A DNA stretch of 64,000 bases from Rhodococcus sp. B7740 (GCF_000954115.1 NZ_CP010797.1:186001-250000), one strand, 5' to 3'; positions 1 through 12,665 are shown, numbered from the stretch's first letter. Notes: generated by a model from the sequence alone, not told the origin. Numbers and translations: made by a program.

Positions 1-536
1 CCCTGTGCCAACAACTGCTGCATGTGGGCGATCTCGGACGGCGAAGCAGGTCGCTGATCAGGGCCGACCGCGAGGTATCGCAGTGTTCCCTGGGGAACGA
101 GATAGGCAGCGTTCGGAGTGATGCCCTGGTCGAGGCGAGCGAGGTACTCCGAGACCGAACGCCACGAGAAGTCGAGGTCGACGGGATTGCCGTTCCATCC
201 GGCGATCTGACGCCGCACCACATCGAGCGTCGCGTCGTCGATCGGAGCGTAGGCGATTCCGTCCTGTCCGATGACTTCGGTGGTGACGCCCTGACTGATC
301 TTCGGGAAGTGGTCGGGGTCGGTCAGCAGACGCAGATCGGAATGGGCGTGCATGTCGATGAACCCGGGGGACAGGACGTGCCCCTCGGTGGCGTCGACGA
401 TTCTGTCGGCACCGTGAACGGTGCCGGGTTCGGCGACCGAGGCGATGAGACCGTCGCGTACGAGAACGTCACGACGCTGCCGTGGTGATCCGGTGCCGTC
501 GATGACGTCGGCACCTCGAATGAGGATATCGGACAA
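1..536 (-). CDS. N-acyl-D-amino-acid deacylase family amidohydrolase (3' end outside window)
   Basis: Zinc amidohydrolase that should remove the N-acyl group from a D-configured amino acid. Translating the minus strand from a TTG at 536 gives an N-terminus (LSDILIRGADVIDGTG) typical of D-aminoacylases, then the metal-binding motif HAHSDL in a 'PGFIDMHAHSD' context near residue 64, then 'GVTTEVIGQDG'. About 178 residues are visible; the family is near 500, so the C-terminal two thirds lie beyond position 1. The start is 13 bases after the stop of the PLP enzyme upstream, so the two are almost certainly cotranscribed. No good ribosome binding site precedes the TTG, so translational coupling is likely. 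From its neighbours the substrate may be N-acetyl-D-glucosaminate rather than a simple N-acyl-D-amino acid; that is inference. Confidence 0.85.
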   Translation of the reverse strand, partial: MSDILIRGADVIDGTGSPRQRRDVLVRDGLIASVAEPGTVHGADRIVDATEGHVLSPGFIDMHAHSDLRLLTDPDHFPKISQGVTTEVIGQDGIAYAPIDDATLDVVRRQIAGWNGNPVDLDFSWRSVSEYLARLDQGITPNAAYLVPQGTLRYLAVGPDQRPASPSEIAHMQQLLAQ

Positions 537-549
537 GGGTTTCGGCTTT

Positions 550-1833
550 CTAGAAGAATGTGTGCACGAGATCGACGACGCGGGGATCGTCGCCATCGGC
601 GTCGTCGACGACGGGAACCAGACGCCATTTGTCGAAGGCGGTGCACGGGTGAGACAGGCCCAACCGCACCACCGATCCGACCGGCAGCGCCGCGGCGTCC
701 TCGGCCGGTAGGCGAAGGAACGCGTGTTGATCGTTCAGCGCTGTGACCGCGGCACCGGAATCGAGGGTTTCGGTTCCTCGAACCAGCTGGGGGACCGGCA
801 GACCTTCGTCGAACGGAAAGTCCCGCTTGCCTGCATCGAGCAGCGCGAGACCGGGTTCCGGCCGGGATACCGTCCGAGCCCATCCGTGCATCGCAGACAT
901 CAGCGGCGCGTCGGTGCGGGCGGGAGTCAGTGGTGAGATCTGCGAGTAGAAGCCGTCGTCGTGCACCACATAGGCACCCGAGCGCAGCACCACGTCGGTA
1001 GGTACACCCTCGCCGGTGGTGAGGGAGTGCAACCGCTCGACAACCAGATCCTGGTAGGCGCTACCGCCGGCGGTCACGATCGCATGGTCGCCGTACAACC
1101 CTTCGGCATCGAGCGCGCGATGAAGGGTGGCGACGTTGTCGAGGTAGGTCCGAACCGCCGCGAGGCCGCTGTCGGTCCGGTCGTGGCTGAGTGCGCCCTC
1201 GTAGCCGCCCACCCCGGCCAGGGTCAGCCGCGGCGACGACGCGATCGCACGAGCGACCGCGATCGCCTCGTCGGTCGTCCGCGCTCCGGTGCGACCGTGC
1301 GGGCCACCGAGTTCGACGATGACCGGGATGGAGCGTGTTCCCTGCGCCGCCAGGATGCGGTCCATCTCGTGCACCGTCGCGACGCTGTCCACCCAGCAAT
1401 AGAACTCGAATGTCGGATGCGAATCCAGTTCGGCCGCAATCCATGTCAGTGCGACAGGATCGATCTCGGCATTGGCGAGAAGGACCCGTTCGACCCCGAA
1501 CGCACGCGCTGCCTGAACCTGCCATCCCGTTGCGAGGGTGATCGCCCAGCTTCCCGCATCGAGTTGCTGTTTCCACAGTTGAGGGGCCATCGACGTCTTG
1601 CCGTGGGGCGCGAGCAGCACTCCCGCGCGCGCCGTCCACTCGGCCATGACCGAGATGTTCGACGCGATGCGTGCGCGGTCGAGAGTGAGTACGGGCGTCG
1701 TGAACTCGGAGAGTCGTGGCGACGTGGCGAGAAAGCTCTCGATGGTGTGCCCCCACGACCTGGGTGGCAGCGCCTTGTGCTCGGGTCCGAGCACTCGCCG
1801 GCTGAGTGCCTCGACGGCATCGGTGTCGATCAC
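550..1833 (-). CDS. PLP-dependent D-amino acid dehydratase/aldolase (DSD1 / D-threonine aldolase family)
   Basis: A 427-residue fold-type III PLP enzyme with an alanine racemase-like N-terminal barrel. The cofactor lysine is in APHGKTS (K79). A C-terminal D-serine dehydratase-like domain carries the metal-binding His and Cys of SHPCTAFDKW (H395, C397). The family includes D-threonine aldolase, D-serine dehydratase and, from memory, D-glucosaminate dehydratase, which releases ammonia and 2-keto-3-deoxygluconate. Neighbouring KDG-type kinase, RidA and N-acyl deacylase genes favour the last activity. It is divergent from the kinase operon across an intergenic region with repeated operator-like sites. 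The exact substrate cannot be read from the sequence alone. Confidence 0.85.
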   Translation of the reverse strand: MIDTDAVEALSRRVLGPEHKALPPRSWGHTIESFLATSPRLSEFTTPVLTLDRARIASNISVMAEWTARAGVLLAPHGKTSMAPQLWKQQLDAGSWAITLATGWQVQAARAFGVERVLLANAEIDPVALTWIAAELDSHPTFEFYCWVDSVATVHEMDRILAAQGTRSIPVIVELGGPHGRTGARTTDEAIAVARAIASSPRLTLAGVGGYEGALSHDRTDSGLAAVRTYLDNVATLHRALDAEGLYGDHAIVTAGGSAYQDLVVERLHSLTTGEGVPTDVVLRSGAYVVHDDGFYSQISPLTPARTDAPLMSAMHGWARTVSRPEPGLALLDAGKRDFPFDEGLPVPQLVRGTETLDSGAAVTALNDQHAFLRLPAEDAAALPVGSVVRLGLSHPCTAFDKWRLVPVVDDADGDDPRVVDLVHTFF

Positions 1834-1864
1834 GGTCGTCTCCTGGGTCTCGAAAATCGAAAGC

Positions 1865-1898
1865 GTTGCGTAATGTGCAACGCTAGTTGCGCAATGTG
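1865..1898. promoter_or_regulatory. Tandem operator-like repeats, probably for the adjacent IclR regulator
   Basis: The divergent intergenic region holds GTTGCGTAATGTG (1865-1877) and GTTGCGCAATGTG (1886-1898), a 13-base direct repeat with one mismatch, 21 bases apart (two helical turns). The first copy continues into GCAAC, making an inverted repeat GTTGC-N7-GCAAC (1865-1881); the second contains the palindrome TTGCGCAA. Same-face tandem sites between divergent catabolic genes fit an IclR-type dimer or tetramer. The assignment to the IclR protein at 2978 is inferred from proximity. Confidence 0.55.
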
Positions 1899-1958
1899 TT
1901 TATGATTTGTAGTCTGCAACGAAAGCCAGCGTTCCCGCAAGAGTTCGAGGAGATCGAC

Positions 1959-2981
1959 GTGAAAGCACCACGAGCGGTGTGCGTAGGCGAAGGCCTCGTC
2001 GTTCTGGTCGCCGAGCCTGGCCCACTGGAGAATTCGGACACCTTCCATCGCACGGCCGGTGGCGCTGAAGCCAATGTGGCAAGGGTGTTCGGTCAACTGG
2101 GCGTCGATGCATCGTGGATCTCGAGAGTGGGCGACGACGGATTCGGCCGGTACCTCGTCGGCCAATTGGGCGCGGCAGGTGTCGACACCTCCGGTGTGAC
2201 GGTCGACGACGCGCGACCCACGGGCATGTATGTAAAGCAACGCGGCTCGGGTTCCGATGATCGACACGACCTCGCGTGCGGAGACAGTGCCATGACGTAC
2301 TTCCGTACCGGCTCGGCTGCGAGCGCCCTGTCGCCGGGAGACATCGACGGGCGTGCGGCGACCTTGGTTGATCGTGCCGACTTGATCCACTTCACCGGGA
2401 TCACCGTGGCGATCTCCGATACCGCGGCCGACCTGACGAGGTCCCTGATGGATCTACCCACCGTCGTCAGCTTCGATCTGAACTATCGGCCGGCGCTGTG
2501 GAAGTCTCGGCCGGACGCAGCTGCAGATGTGCTCGGGGAACATGTTCGGGGAAGCGATGTGGTGTCCATGGGGGCCGACGAAGCTGCGCTGGTGTTCGGC
2601 ACATCCGATCCCGCCGAGCTGCGCGAGATGTTCCCGCAGCCACGCCATCTGGTGATCAAGAACGACGCGCACACCGTGACGGCGTTCGAGGGAACCTCTC
2701 GGGTAGACGTACCGGCGCTGAAGCTCGACGTAGTCGAAAAGATCGGTGCCGGAGACGCGTTCGCGGGCGGGTATCTGACCGGACTGATGTTGGGTAGGAG
2801 TTCCGTCGAGCGCGTTCGGTTCGGGCATCTCTGCGCGGCGGGTGCCTTGACCGGGCACGGTGACATCGCCTCGGTGCTGCCCCTGGCGGTGCTGATCGAA
2901 CTGGCCGAACTGCACGACGCCGACTGGGCGAGGCTGGACTACGCAGTCACCACCGCGCGTCACTCGGGGGTATTGCAGTGA
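1959..2981 (+). CDS. PfkB-family sugar kinase, 2-keto-3-deoxygluconate kinase-like
   Basis: A 340-residue ribokinase/PfkB-fold kinase. The GTG at 1959 is chosen because GAGGAG (1947-1952) lies six bases before it; upstream in-frame codons lack such a site. The N-terminal glycine motif TAGGAEANVA, the DLNYRPALW segment (near residue 172) and the catalytic GAGDAFAGG signature (near residue 263) are all present; the DLNYRPxLW form is common in KDG kinases. It should phosphorylate KDG to KDPG with ATP. Its stop overlaps the next gene's GTG start (GTGA, 2978-2981), so they are translationally coupled. Other 2-keto sugars or fructose are possible substrates. Confidence 0.8.
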   Translation: MKAPRAVCVGEGLVVLVAEPGPLENSDTFHRTAGGAEANVARVFGQLGVDASWISRVGDDGFGRYLVGQLGAAGVDTSGVTVDDARPTGMYVKQRGSGSDDRHDLACGDSAMTYFRTGSAASALSPGDIDGRAATLVDRADLIHFTGITVAISDTAADLTRSLMDLPTVVSFDLNYRPALWKSRPDAAADVLGEHVRGSDVVSMGADEAALVFGTSDPAELREMFPQPRHLVIKNDAHTVTAFEGTSRVDVPALKLDVVEKIGAGDAFAGGYLTGLMLGRSSVERVRFGHLCAAGALTGHGDIASVLPLAVLIELAELHDADWARLDYAVTTARHSGVLQ

Positions 2982-3775
2982 GTCAAAGTCTCGCGCGAGC
3001 GATGACACTCCTCGGCTTGCTCGGCGACGGCCCGCGGTCACTCGACGAGTTGGCGTCGGTCCTCGAGGTTCACAAGACGACCGTGCTGCGCCTGCTGCGC
3101 ACGTTGGAAGCCGACAGATTCGTCCAGCACGACGTGGATAATCGCTATCAGCTCGGATCCAGGCTGTTCGAGCTCGCCAACCGAGCGCTCGAACAGCGCG
3201 ACGTTCGGAGCATCGCGCGGCCGCATCTGGCCGAACTGAACTCGATCACCGGTCAGACCGTCCACCTCGCCACCTACGAGGCAGGCGTCGTGATCTATAT
3301 CGACAAGTTCGACGCCCAACAGAGTGTGCGGATGTACTCGCGAATCGGAAAGCCCGCACCACTCCACTGCACAGCTGTGGGGAAGGTTCTGGTCTCGGCC
3401 CGTCCCGAGGCAGAACGAGCGCAGATTGCACACGGCATCACATACACACCGTTCACCGAACGAACGATCACGACGGCCGAGCGCTATCTGCGCGAGCTCG
3501 ACCTCGTGCGCGAGCAGGGGTTCGCCGAGGACCGCGAGGAGCACGAGTCGTTCGTCAACTGCATCGGCTGCGCAGTGCGCGACGGAACCGGCGAGGTCGT
3601 GGCAGCGGTGTCGATGTCTGTTCCCGACATGGTGCTCGATCACCAACAGGTCCTCGCAGCACTCCCCGAAGTACAGCGCGCCGCGGCCGCGATCTCCGAG
3701 GGATTGGGCTGGCGACCGCGAGAAACCCAGGACCGCAAGACGCAGGACGAGAGCTCGACGGAAGGAACACAATGA
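2978..3775 (+). CDS. IclR-family transcriptional regulator
   Basis: A 265-residue regulator. An N-terminal winged helix-turn-helix (about residues 4-60, including 'LDELASVLEVHKTTVLRLL') is followed by the IclR effector domain (about 75-250). Catabolite-binding features include 'GKPAPLHCTAVGKVLVS' and 'NCIGCAVRDGTGEVVAAVSMS'. It sits between the sugar kinase and ridA with 4-base overlaps on both sides, so it probably regulates its own cluster through the repeats at 1865-1898. IclR proteins commonly sense small keto or sugar acids, which fits KDG or a related acid. Repressor or activator mode cannot be told here. Confidence 0.9.
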   Translation: MSQSLARAMTLLGLLGDGPRSLDELASVLEVHKTTVLRLLRTLEADRFVQHDVDNRYQLGSRLFELANRALEQRDVRSIARPHLAELNSITGQTVHLATYEAGVVIYIDKFDAQQSVRMYSRIGKPAPLHCTAVGKVLVSARPEAERAQIAHGITYTPFTERTITTAERYLRELDLVREQGFAEDREEHESFVNCIGCAVRDGTGEVVAAVSMSVPDMVLDHQQVLAALPEVQRAAAAISEGLGWRPRETQDRKTQDESSTEGTQ

Positions 3776-4173
3776 GTGAAAAGATCGAAATCCGCACCAC
3801 AGACGCGCCCGCACCGGCTCACACCTTTTCTCAAGGAGTCCGGAAGGGACCGTTCGTTCAGGTCTCGGGGCAGGGACCGGTCGACCCGGTCACCAGCGAG
3901 TACCTGTACCCAGGCGATGTTGCCGCACAGACGACCCGCACTCTCGAGAACGTCAAGGCCATCGTCGAAGCCAGCGGTGCGACATTCGACGACGTCGTCA
4001 TGCTGAGGGTCTATCTGACCAAGCGCGAAGACTTCTCCACCATGAACGACGCCTACGGACAGTTCGTGTCGGCACATACCTCGGGGGACGTCCTACCGAG
4101 CCGCACGACAGTGTTCACGGGCCTGCCACGAGAAGAAATGTTGGTCGAAATCGACGCCGTCGCGATCGTCTGA
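3772..4173 (+). CDS. RidA-family enamine/imine deaminase
   Basis: A 133-residue YjgF/YER057c/UK114 protein. RidA proteins hydrolyse the reactive enamine or imine intermediates released by PLP dehydratases to the keto acid and ammonia. The core 'SGQGPVDP' near residue 25, the 'VMLRVYLT' strand, the conserved arginine in SRTTVF (R111) and the glutamate of VEIDAVAI (E126) are visible. It overlaps the IclR gene by ATGA and is last in the operon. Presence beside the PLP enzyme at 550 argues that that enzyme acts as a dehydratase/ammonia-lyase, not only an aldolase. Confidence 0.9.
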   Translation: MSEKIEIRTTDAPAPAHTFSQGVRKGPFVQVSGQGPVDPVTSEYLYPGDVAAQTTRTLENVKAIVEASGATFDDVVMLRVYLTKREDFSTMNDAYGQFVSAHTSGDVLPSRTTVFTGLPREEMLVEIDAVAIV

Positions 4174-4223
4174 CCGAGTCCGGCGGCAGATGTTCACACG
4201 AAAATTACATCTGACCAGGCGAT

Positions 4224-4252
4224 TTGCGTAAGCGTTGGTCTTCGCGTAACTT
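4224..4252 (+). promoter_or_regulatory. Candidate rRNA operon promoter
   Basis: TTGCGT (4224-4229) and TAACTT (4247-4252) are separated by 17 bases and lie about 370 bases before the 16S gene, the usual place for an actinobacterial rrn promoter. Each hexamer matches the consensus at only three of six positions, so this is a weak call. No better -35/-10 pair was found between 4174 and 4622. Confidence 0.3.
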
Positions 4253-4425
4253 TTGTCGAGTCAGAGCGACACGGACACCGACCCGGTCTTCACGGACTGG
4301 GACAACGAGGTTGTACGGAGTGTGCACTGAACAACCCAGGCAAGGTGAGATGGTATCAGCCATGCCTGGGGTTCTAGCGTGTAAGCCCCGAAGTTACCGT
4401 GCAAACGGCAGCGACGGTGTGTGCG

Positions 4426-4466
4426 TGTTCTTTGAGAACTCAACAGTGTGTCGATGAATGTCAGTG
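4426..4466 (+). promoter_or_regulatory. rRNA leader: antitermination-like element and left arm of 16S processing stem
   Basis: TGTTCTTTGAGAACTC begins at 4426 and resembles the boxA-region element found before actinobacterial 16S genes. Immediately after it, CGATGAA (4452-4458) and TGTCAGTG (4459-4466) are complementary to TTCATCG (6265-6271) and CACTGACA (6248-6255) in the spacer, forming the long-range pre-16S stem expected for RNase III, with a nine-base bulge on the right arm. The rest of the 4174-4622 leader, including a T7 run near 4554, shows no gene. Confidence 0.6.
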
Positions 4467-4622
4467 CCGAATTTATTTTGGTGAATGCATTCGATGTATC
4501 AGCCATCCGCTTGTGGTGGTTGTTGTCGGGTGTTGTTTGAAATGCTAGTTGAGTTTTTTTGCTAGTGATTTGACTCTTTATGTTTATGACTGATTCGCAG
4601 TTTCGGCTGTTGATCGAGAGTC

Positions 4623-9656
<5,034 letters not shown>

Positions 9657-9665
9657 AGAAGCTAC

Positions 9666-9696
9666 GCGTCCACTGTGCAATATCTGAAACAACACA
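9666..9696 (+). other. Right arm of the pre-23S processing stem
   Basis: The reverse complement of this stretch matches 6459-6489 upstream of 23S almost throughout (for example CCACTGTGCAAT against ATTGCACAGTGG), the long-range duplex expected to be cut by RNase III during 23S maturation. Together with the 16S arms it shows that both large rRNAs are excised from one transcript. Confidence 0.75.
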
Positions 9697-9786
9697 CGTT
9701 TCAGCACAACAATTGAATGAACCCAGTACGTCACCGATCCAGATCCGGTGGCACCGCTGATGTTCCGTGTGTAACTGTTTCGCAGA

Positions 9787-9904
9787 GTTACGGCGGCCAT
9801 AGCGGAGGGGAAACGCCCGGTCCCATTCCGAACCCGGAAGCTAAGCCCTCCAGCGCCGATGGTACTGCACTCGACAGGGTGTGGGAGAGTAGGACACCGC
9901 CGAA
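9787..9904 (+). rRNA. rrf: 5S ribosomal RNA
   Basis: About 118 bases, last gene of the rrn operon, recognised by 'GGCGGCCATAGCGGAGGGG' near the 5' end, 'CCCGGTCCCATTCCGAAC' in loop B/C and the closing 'GGGAGAGTAGGACACCGCC'. The terminal stem places both ends to within a few bases. Confidence 0.95.
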
Positions 9905-9914
9905 CACAATTTCC

Positions 9915-9955
9915 CAGAACACCCCCAGACCACCCGGTCCGGGGGTGTTCTGCAT
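9915..9955 (+). terminator. Intrinsic terminator of the rRNA operon
   Basis: CAGAACACCCCC (9915-9926) pairs perfectly with GGGGGTGTTCTG (9941-9952), and the intervening bases fold further as GACC-ACCC-GGTC. It begins about 10 bases after 5S and is followed by a short T-containing stretch. This is one of the strongest hairpins in the window. Confidence 0.85.
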
Positions 9956-9978
9956 TTCGAAACCACAACCACAACAAC

Positions 9979-10697
9979 CCATATCCCCGCGACAAACGCG
10001 CACGCAAACGCCGTGCGCGCACACAATCGCACCCCGGACACCCACCAATCCCCGCGCACCCGACGAACGCGCGCGCATTCGCGGAATGGCGAGCACCGCA
10101 CAGCAGCGCGCGCCTACCCGATCTCGACCCAACCACCACCACCACCACCACTGCAGCCGGCATCAGCCCACATCCCCGCGACAAATGCGCGCGCAGTCGC
10201 CATCCGTGCGCACAATCGCATCCCGGACACCCACCATTTCCCGCGCACCCGACGAACGCGCGCGCATCCGCGGAACGGCGACCACCACCGACGCGGGCAT
10301 CAGCCTCCACCCGACCCGAGCAGCCCACACCAACAGGGGGCAAACGCGCGCGCAGTTGTCATCCGCACACAATCGCACCCCGGACACCCACCAATCCCCG
10401 CGCACTCGACGAACGCGCGCGCATTCGCGAAATGTCGAGCACCGCACAGCAGCGAGCGCCTACCCGATCTCGACCCGACCACCACCCACCACCACCGCAG
10501 CCGGCATCAGCCCACATCCCCGCGACAAACGCGCGCGCAGTCGCCAACCGCGCTCACAATCGCGGCCCGGACACCCACCATTTCCCGCGCACCCGACAAA
10601 GGCGCGCGCATTTGCGGACACCCAGGGCTGAACTCCGGTGCCGGTGCGTGACGCGAGGCAGACTGCCGACGGGAGCGCGAACGCGCGCGCGTTTGCG
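9979..10697. repeat. Higher-order repeat array with CG-alternating palindromic cores
   Basis: Nine copies of the core ACGCGCGCGCA or a close variant start at 9996, 10067, 10185, 10256, 10344, 10413, 10529, 10600 and 10681. Two alternating contexts are seen: type A (CGACAAACGCGCGCGCAGT) and type B (CGACGAACGCGCGCGCATTC). A-to-B spacing is 71, 71, 69 and 71 bases; the whole A-B-A-B block is repeated once with a period of about 345 bases. Between cores, ACACAATCGCACCCCGGACA and CACCCACCA recur. The last copy (GCGAACGCGCGCGCGTTTGC, 10676-10695) is nearly a perfect palindrome. Open reading frames here are compositional His/Arg/Pro-rich artefacts. Function unknown; it is not CRISPR-like. Confidence 0.85.
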
Positions 10698-11141
10698 AGC
10701 TGGGACTCTCGACCTCGACTCCGGTGGCAGTAGACGGGAGTTTCATCGGGCAGTACACGGTGTGTCGGTTCGTTGCGTCGGCCTATGTCGTCCGCAATGC
10801 CTACTGGTTGCCAAATAGCCGCTATGCCAACCTGATTCGTGGACGACAACGCCTGCGCCTCGAGCGTCGAATTTAATCGGTGGAGTTCGGGGCGGCGGCC
10901 GTGCATGATCGTGACACAGGCACATCGCAGAGACCGTGGAGGTGGATAATGGCAGCAGAAATGGATTGCGCACGCCGTCGAGTTGTCTGCACGCGGTTTG
11001 CCATGGTCGCCGATTATGCTCTCTGAGTAGGCCTTCGGCCCAATCGGTGCTAATCGGTTGACCCGATTTCGCAATCTGACCAATACTTCGCCGCACAACA
11101 ATGCCCTGTGTCCGGCGTCCACTTTTGTTGTAGGAGAACAG
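10698..11141. other. Intergenic stretch after the repeat array
   Basis: About 440 bases without a convincing gene. The only coding-like signal is a 25-codon ORF at 10949-11026, listed separately. A short GGCC-TTC-GGCC hairpin lies near 11031. Otherwise nothing is recognised. Confidence 0.5.
10949..11026 (+). CDS. Possible 25-residue small ORF or leader peptide
   Basis: ATG at 10949 follows GGAGG (10938-10942) at six bases, a strong ribosome binding site, and reads MAAEMDCARRRVVCTRFAMV... to a TGA at 11024-11026. The ARRRVVCTRF stretch loosely recalls Arg- and Cys-rich actinobacterial leader peptides, but no sulfur or transport gene follows; the next gene is a small hypothetical 115 bases on. 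Support is only the ribosome binding site and this resemblance. Confidence 0.25.
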   Translation: MAAEMDCARRRVVCTRFAMVADYAL

Positions 11142-11357
11142 ATGTACCACTACGAACAGATCCTGAACGAACACCGACAACGCGTCGCGCGTGGTGTGCA
11201 GAATTACGAACGGCGTCGGGTGGCGGAAGAAAGAGCTGCCGAAGCAGTTGTCGCAGAATTGGATTCACGTGAGAGTGAGGCCATGGGATCGGTGGCCTCG
11301 AACCACTGCGAATCGGACTCCGAGATCGGCATCGGGGTGATGTCGTCCAGCCGGTGA
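11142..11357 (+). CDS. Small hypothetical protein, helical
   Basis: A 71-residue protein starting at ATG 11142, preceded by TAGGAGAACAG with good spacing. The N-terminal two thirds (MYHYEQILNEHRQRVARG and the following 'RRRVAEERAAEAVVAEL') is charged and amphipathic and should form one or two long helices; the Ser-rich C-terminus looks disordered. No signal peptide or membrane segment. The family was not recognised. It is convergent with the acetyltransferase gene, with only three bases between stops. Confidence 0.6.
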   Translation: MYHYEQILNEHRQRVARGVQNYERRRVAEERAAEAVVAELDSRESEAMGSVASNHCESDSEIGIGVMSSSR

Positions 11358-11360
11358 CAG

Positions 11361-11645
11361 TCAGGTCTCCACCAGATGTGAGTAGCGATCACCCGCGGAT
11401 GCTATGAAGTCGCGAACGAACCAGCACGTAGGGACAACGCGGAGTCCCTGCGTGCTGGTGTCGTCGAGAGCGAATTCGGTGAGCGCAGCGGCAAGTCCTC
11501 GGCCGCGAAACTGCGGAAGCGTCACAGTGTGATGAAACGTTCTGGAACTGTCCGATTCCAGGTATTCCGAGTAGCCCGCCAATTCGGAATCGACATGGAT
11601 CTCGAATCGATGGTCGGCACTGTCATGGGTGATCTCGACAGTCAT
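11361..11645 (-). CDS. Short GNAT-family N-acetyltransferase (YidJ-like)
   Basis: A 94-residue protein of the minimal GNAT type (Acetyltransf_CG group). The acetyl-CoA pyrophosphate-binding loop is QFRGRGLAAALTEFAL (about residues 44-59), followed by the typical 'LRVVPTCWFVRDFI' strand-helix. Start ATG at 11645 has GGAGG at a suitable distance. Family members are cytoplasmic with mostly unknown acceptors. It is divergent from the gene at 11832. Confidence 0.85.
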   Translation of the reverse strand: MTVEITHDSADHRFEIHVDSELAGYSEYLESDSSRTFHHTVTLPQFRGRGLAAALTEFALDDTSTQGLRVVPTCWFVRDFIASAGDRYSHLVET

Positions 11646-11831
11646 GGTGGTACCTCCTCGCCGAGTTCGGTGTCACCACCGTAACCGGCACTCGTCCCGT
11701 GGAGTGTTCTGCGGTTACTCGAGCACGCATCGACGCAGTAGGGTGAGAGAAACCGAGTCGTGCGAGCGCCACCCGTCGCAACACCGCTCTTCATAAGTAC
11801 GGGGCGCTCTCGAGGCTGAAGGTGGCAATCC

Positions 11832-12602
11832 GTGGAAGACACATCCGACCGGGGAATCAAGGCATTCATTCGAACCGTCGCTCAGCGCGGTGGTCGCGCA
11901 GAGCGGCTGACGACGTCGCGGCGTAATCCCGTGCAGGTCTGGTCCATGGACGGTAGTTCCTCGTGCATAGTCCGAGTGCGATCCAAGGTGACGGGTGACT
12001 GGAAAGCCCGCAGGCAGGACGAATCTCTCGAGAGTGACGACACTGGATCCTCGTACTGGGTGTTCGTCGATCTCGCGAACGAAGAGCCGCGCTTCTACAT
12101 GGTCTCGTCCGAGGAGATGGCCACCGACATTCGCGGAGAAGTAGACCTGTGGGTCCAGGACTCGCCCCTCCGTACCAGGACAGGGCATCATGCAATCGCG
12201 GTGGACAGAGTGCTGCACGGCAGTGAGCGTTGGGACCTGCTCGGTCTGAGTGCAACCTTGGACACAACGGTCGATCTCGGACCCGAACAGACGTGGGTTC
12301 GTACTCCACGGGTGAAGACGCCTCGTAAGTCGGCCAAGGCGGCCGTCGAAGAGGAAGTTGTGGACAACCGAGTACGCGTCGTTGCCGACTGCGAGGGCTA
12401 TCGGCTGAGCGGCCGCTACGACCCCGAGACGCAACGGCTCGAGATCACCGCAGGGCCGATGGAGGGTCGACGGTTCGACAATCCTTCCGTCGCCGCCAGT
12501 GCGGTAGCCACGCACATCAGTGGGGACGTCGAGGAGCGCGACGGTTGGCAGTTCTGGCAGCTGGACACTCCGGATCGAGCTCCGTTGGGATCGTTTCAGT
12601 AG
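11832..12602 (+). CDS. Hypothetical protein with a DUF4357-like C-terminus
   Basis: A 256-residue protein from GTG 11832 (AGGTGG upstream). The N-terminal part (about residues 1-110) alternates strands and charged residues, with 'SCIVRVRSKVTGDWKARR' and 'YWVFVDLANEEPRFYMV', a pattern seen in restriction-endonuclease-like hypothetical proteins; no PD-(D/E)XK catalytic set could be assigned with confidence. The C-terminal 75 residues ('GPMEGRRFDNPSVAASAV' and 'GWQFWQLD') resemble DUF4357, often attached to nuclease or modification enzymes. No partner methylase or helicase is next to it. Function unknown; a DNA-directed role is inference. Confidence 0.65.
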   Translation: MEDTSDRGIKAFIRTVAQRGGRAERLTTSRRNPVQVWSMDGSSSCIVRVRSKVTGDWKARRQDESLESDDTGSSYWVFVDLANEEPRFYMVSSEEMATDIRGEVDLWVQDSPLRTRTGHHAIAVDRVLHGSERWDLLGLSATLDTTVDLGPEQTWVRTPRVKTPRKSAKAAVEEEVVDNRVRVVADCEGYRLSGRYDPETQRLEITAGPMEGRRFDNPSVAASAVATHISGDVEERDGWQFWQLDTPDRAPLGSFQ

Positions 12603-12665
12603 GAAACCACAGCGCACGACTGCTCTGTTGTGATTGCTCACCAAATTGGCCTATCCGGCAAAAAC

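Noticed and set aside
10131..10151. CAC-trinucleotide run as a coding His tract
   Set aside because: It lies within the non-coding array and is shortened and interrupted in the second copy of the block (near 10480-10498).
9979..10697. CRISPR-like periodicity
   Set aside because: Repeat units are degenerate, come in two alternating types, and the 'spacers' are themselves repeated. No cas genes are in the window.
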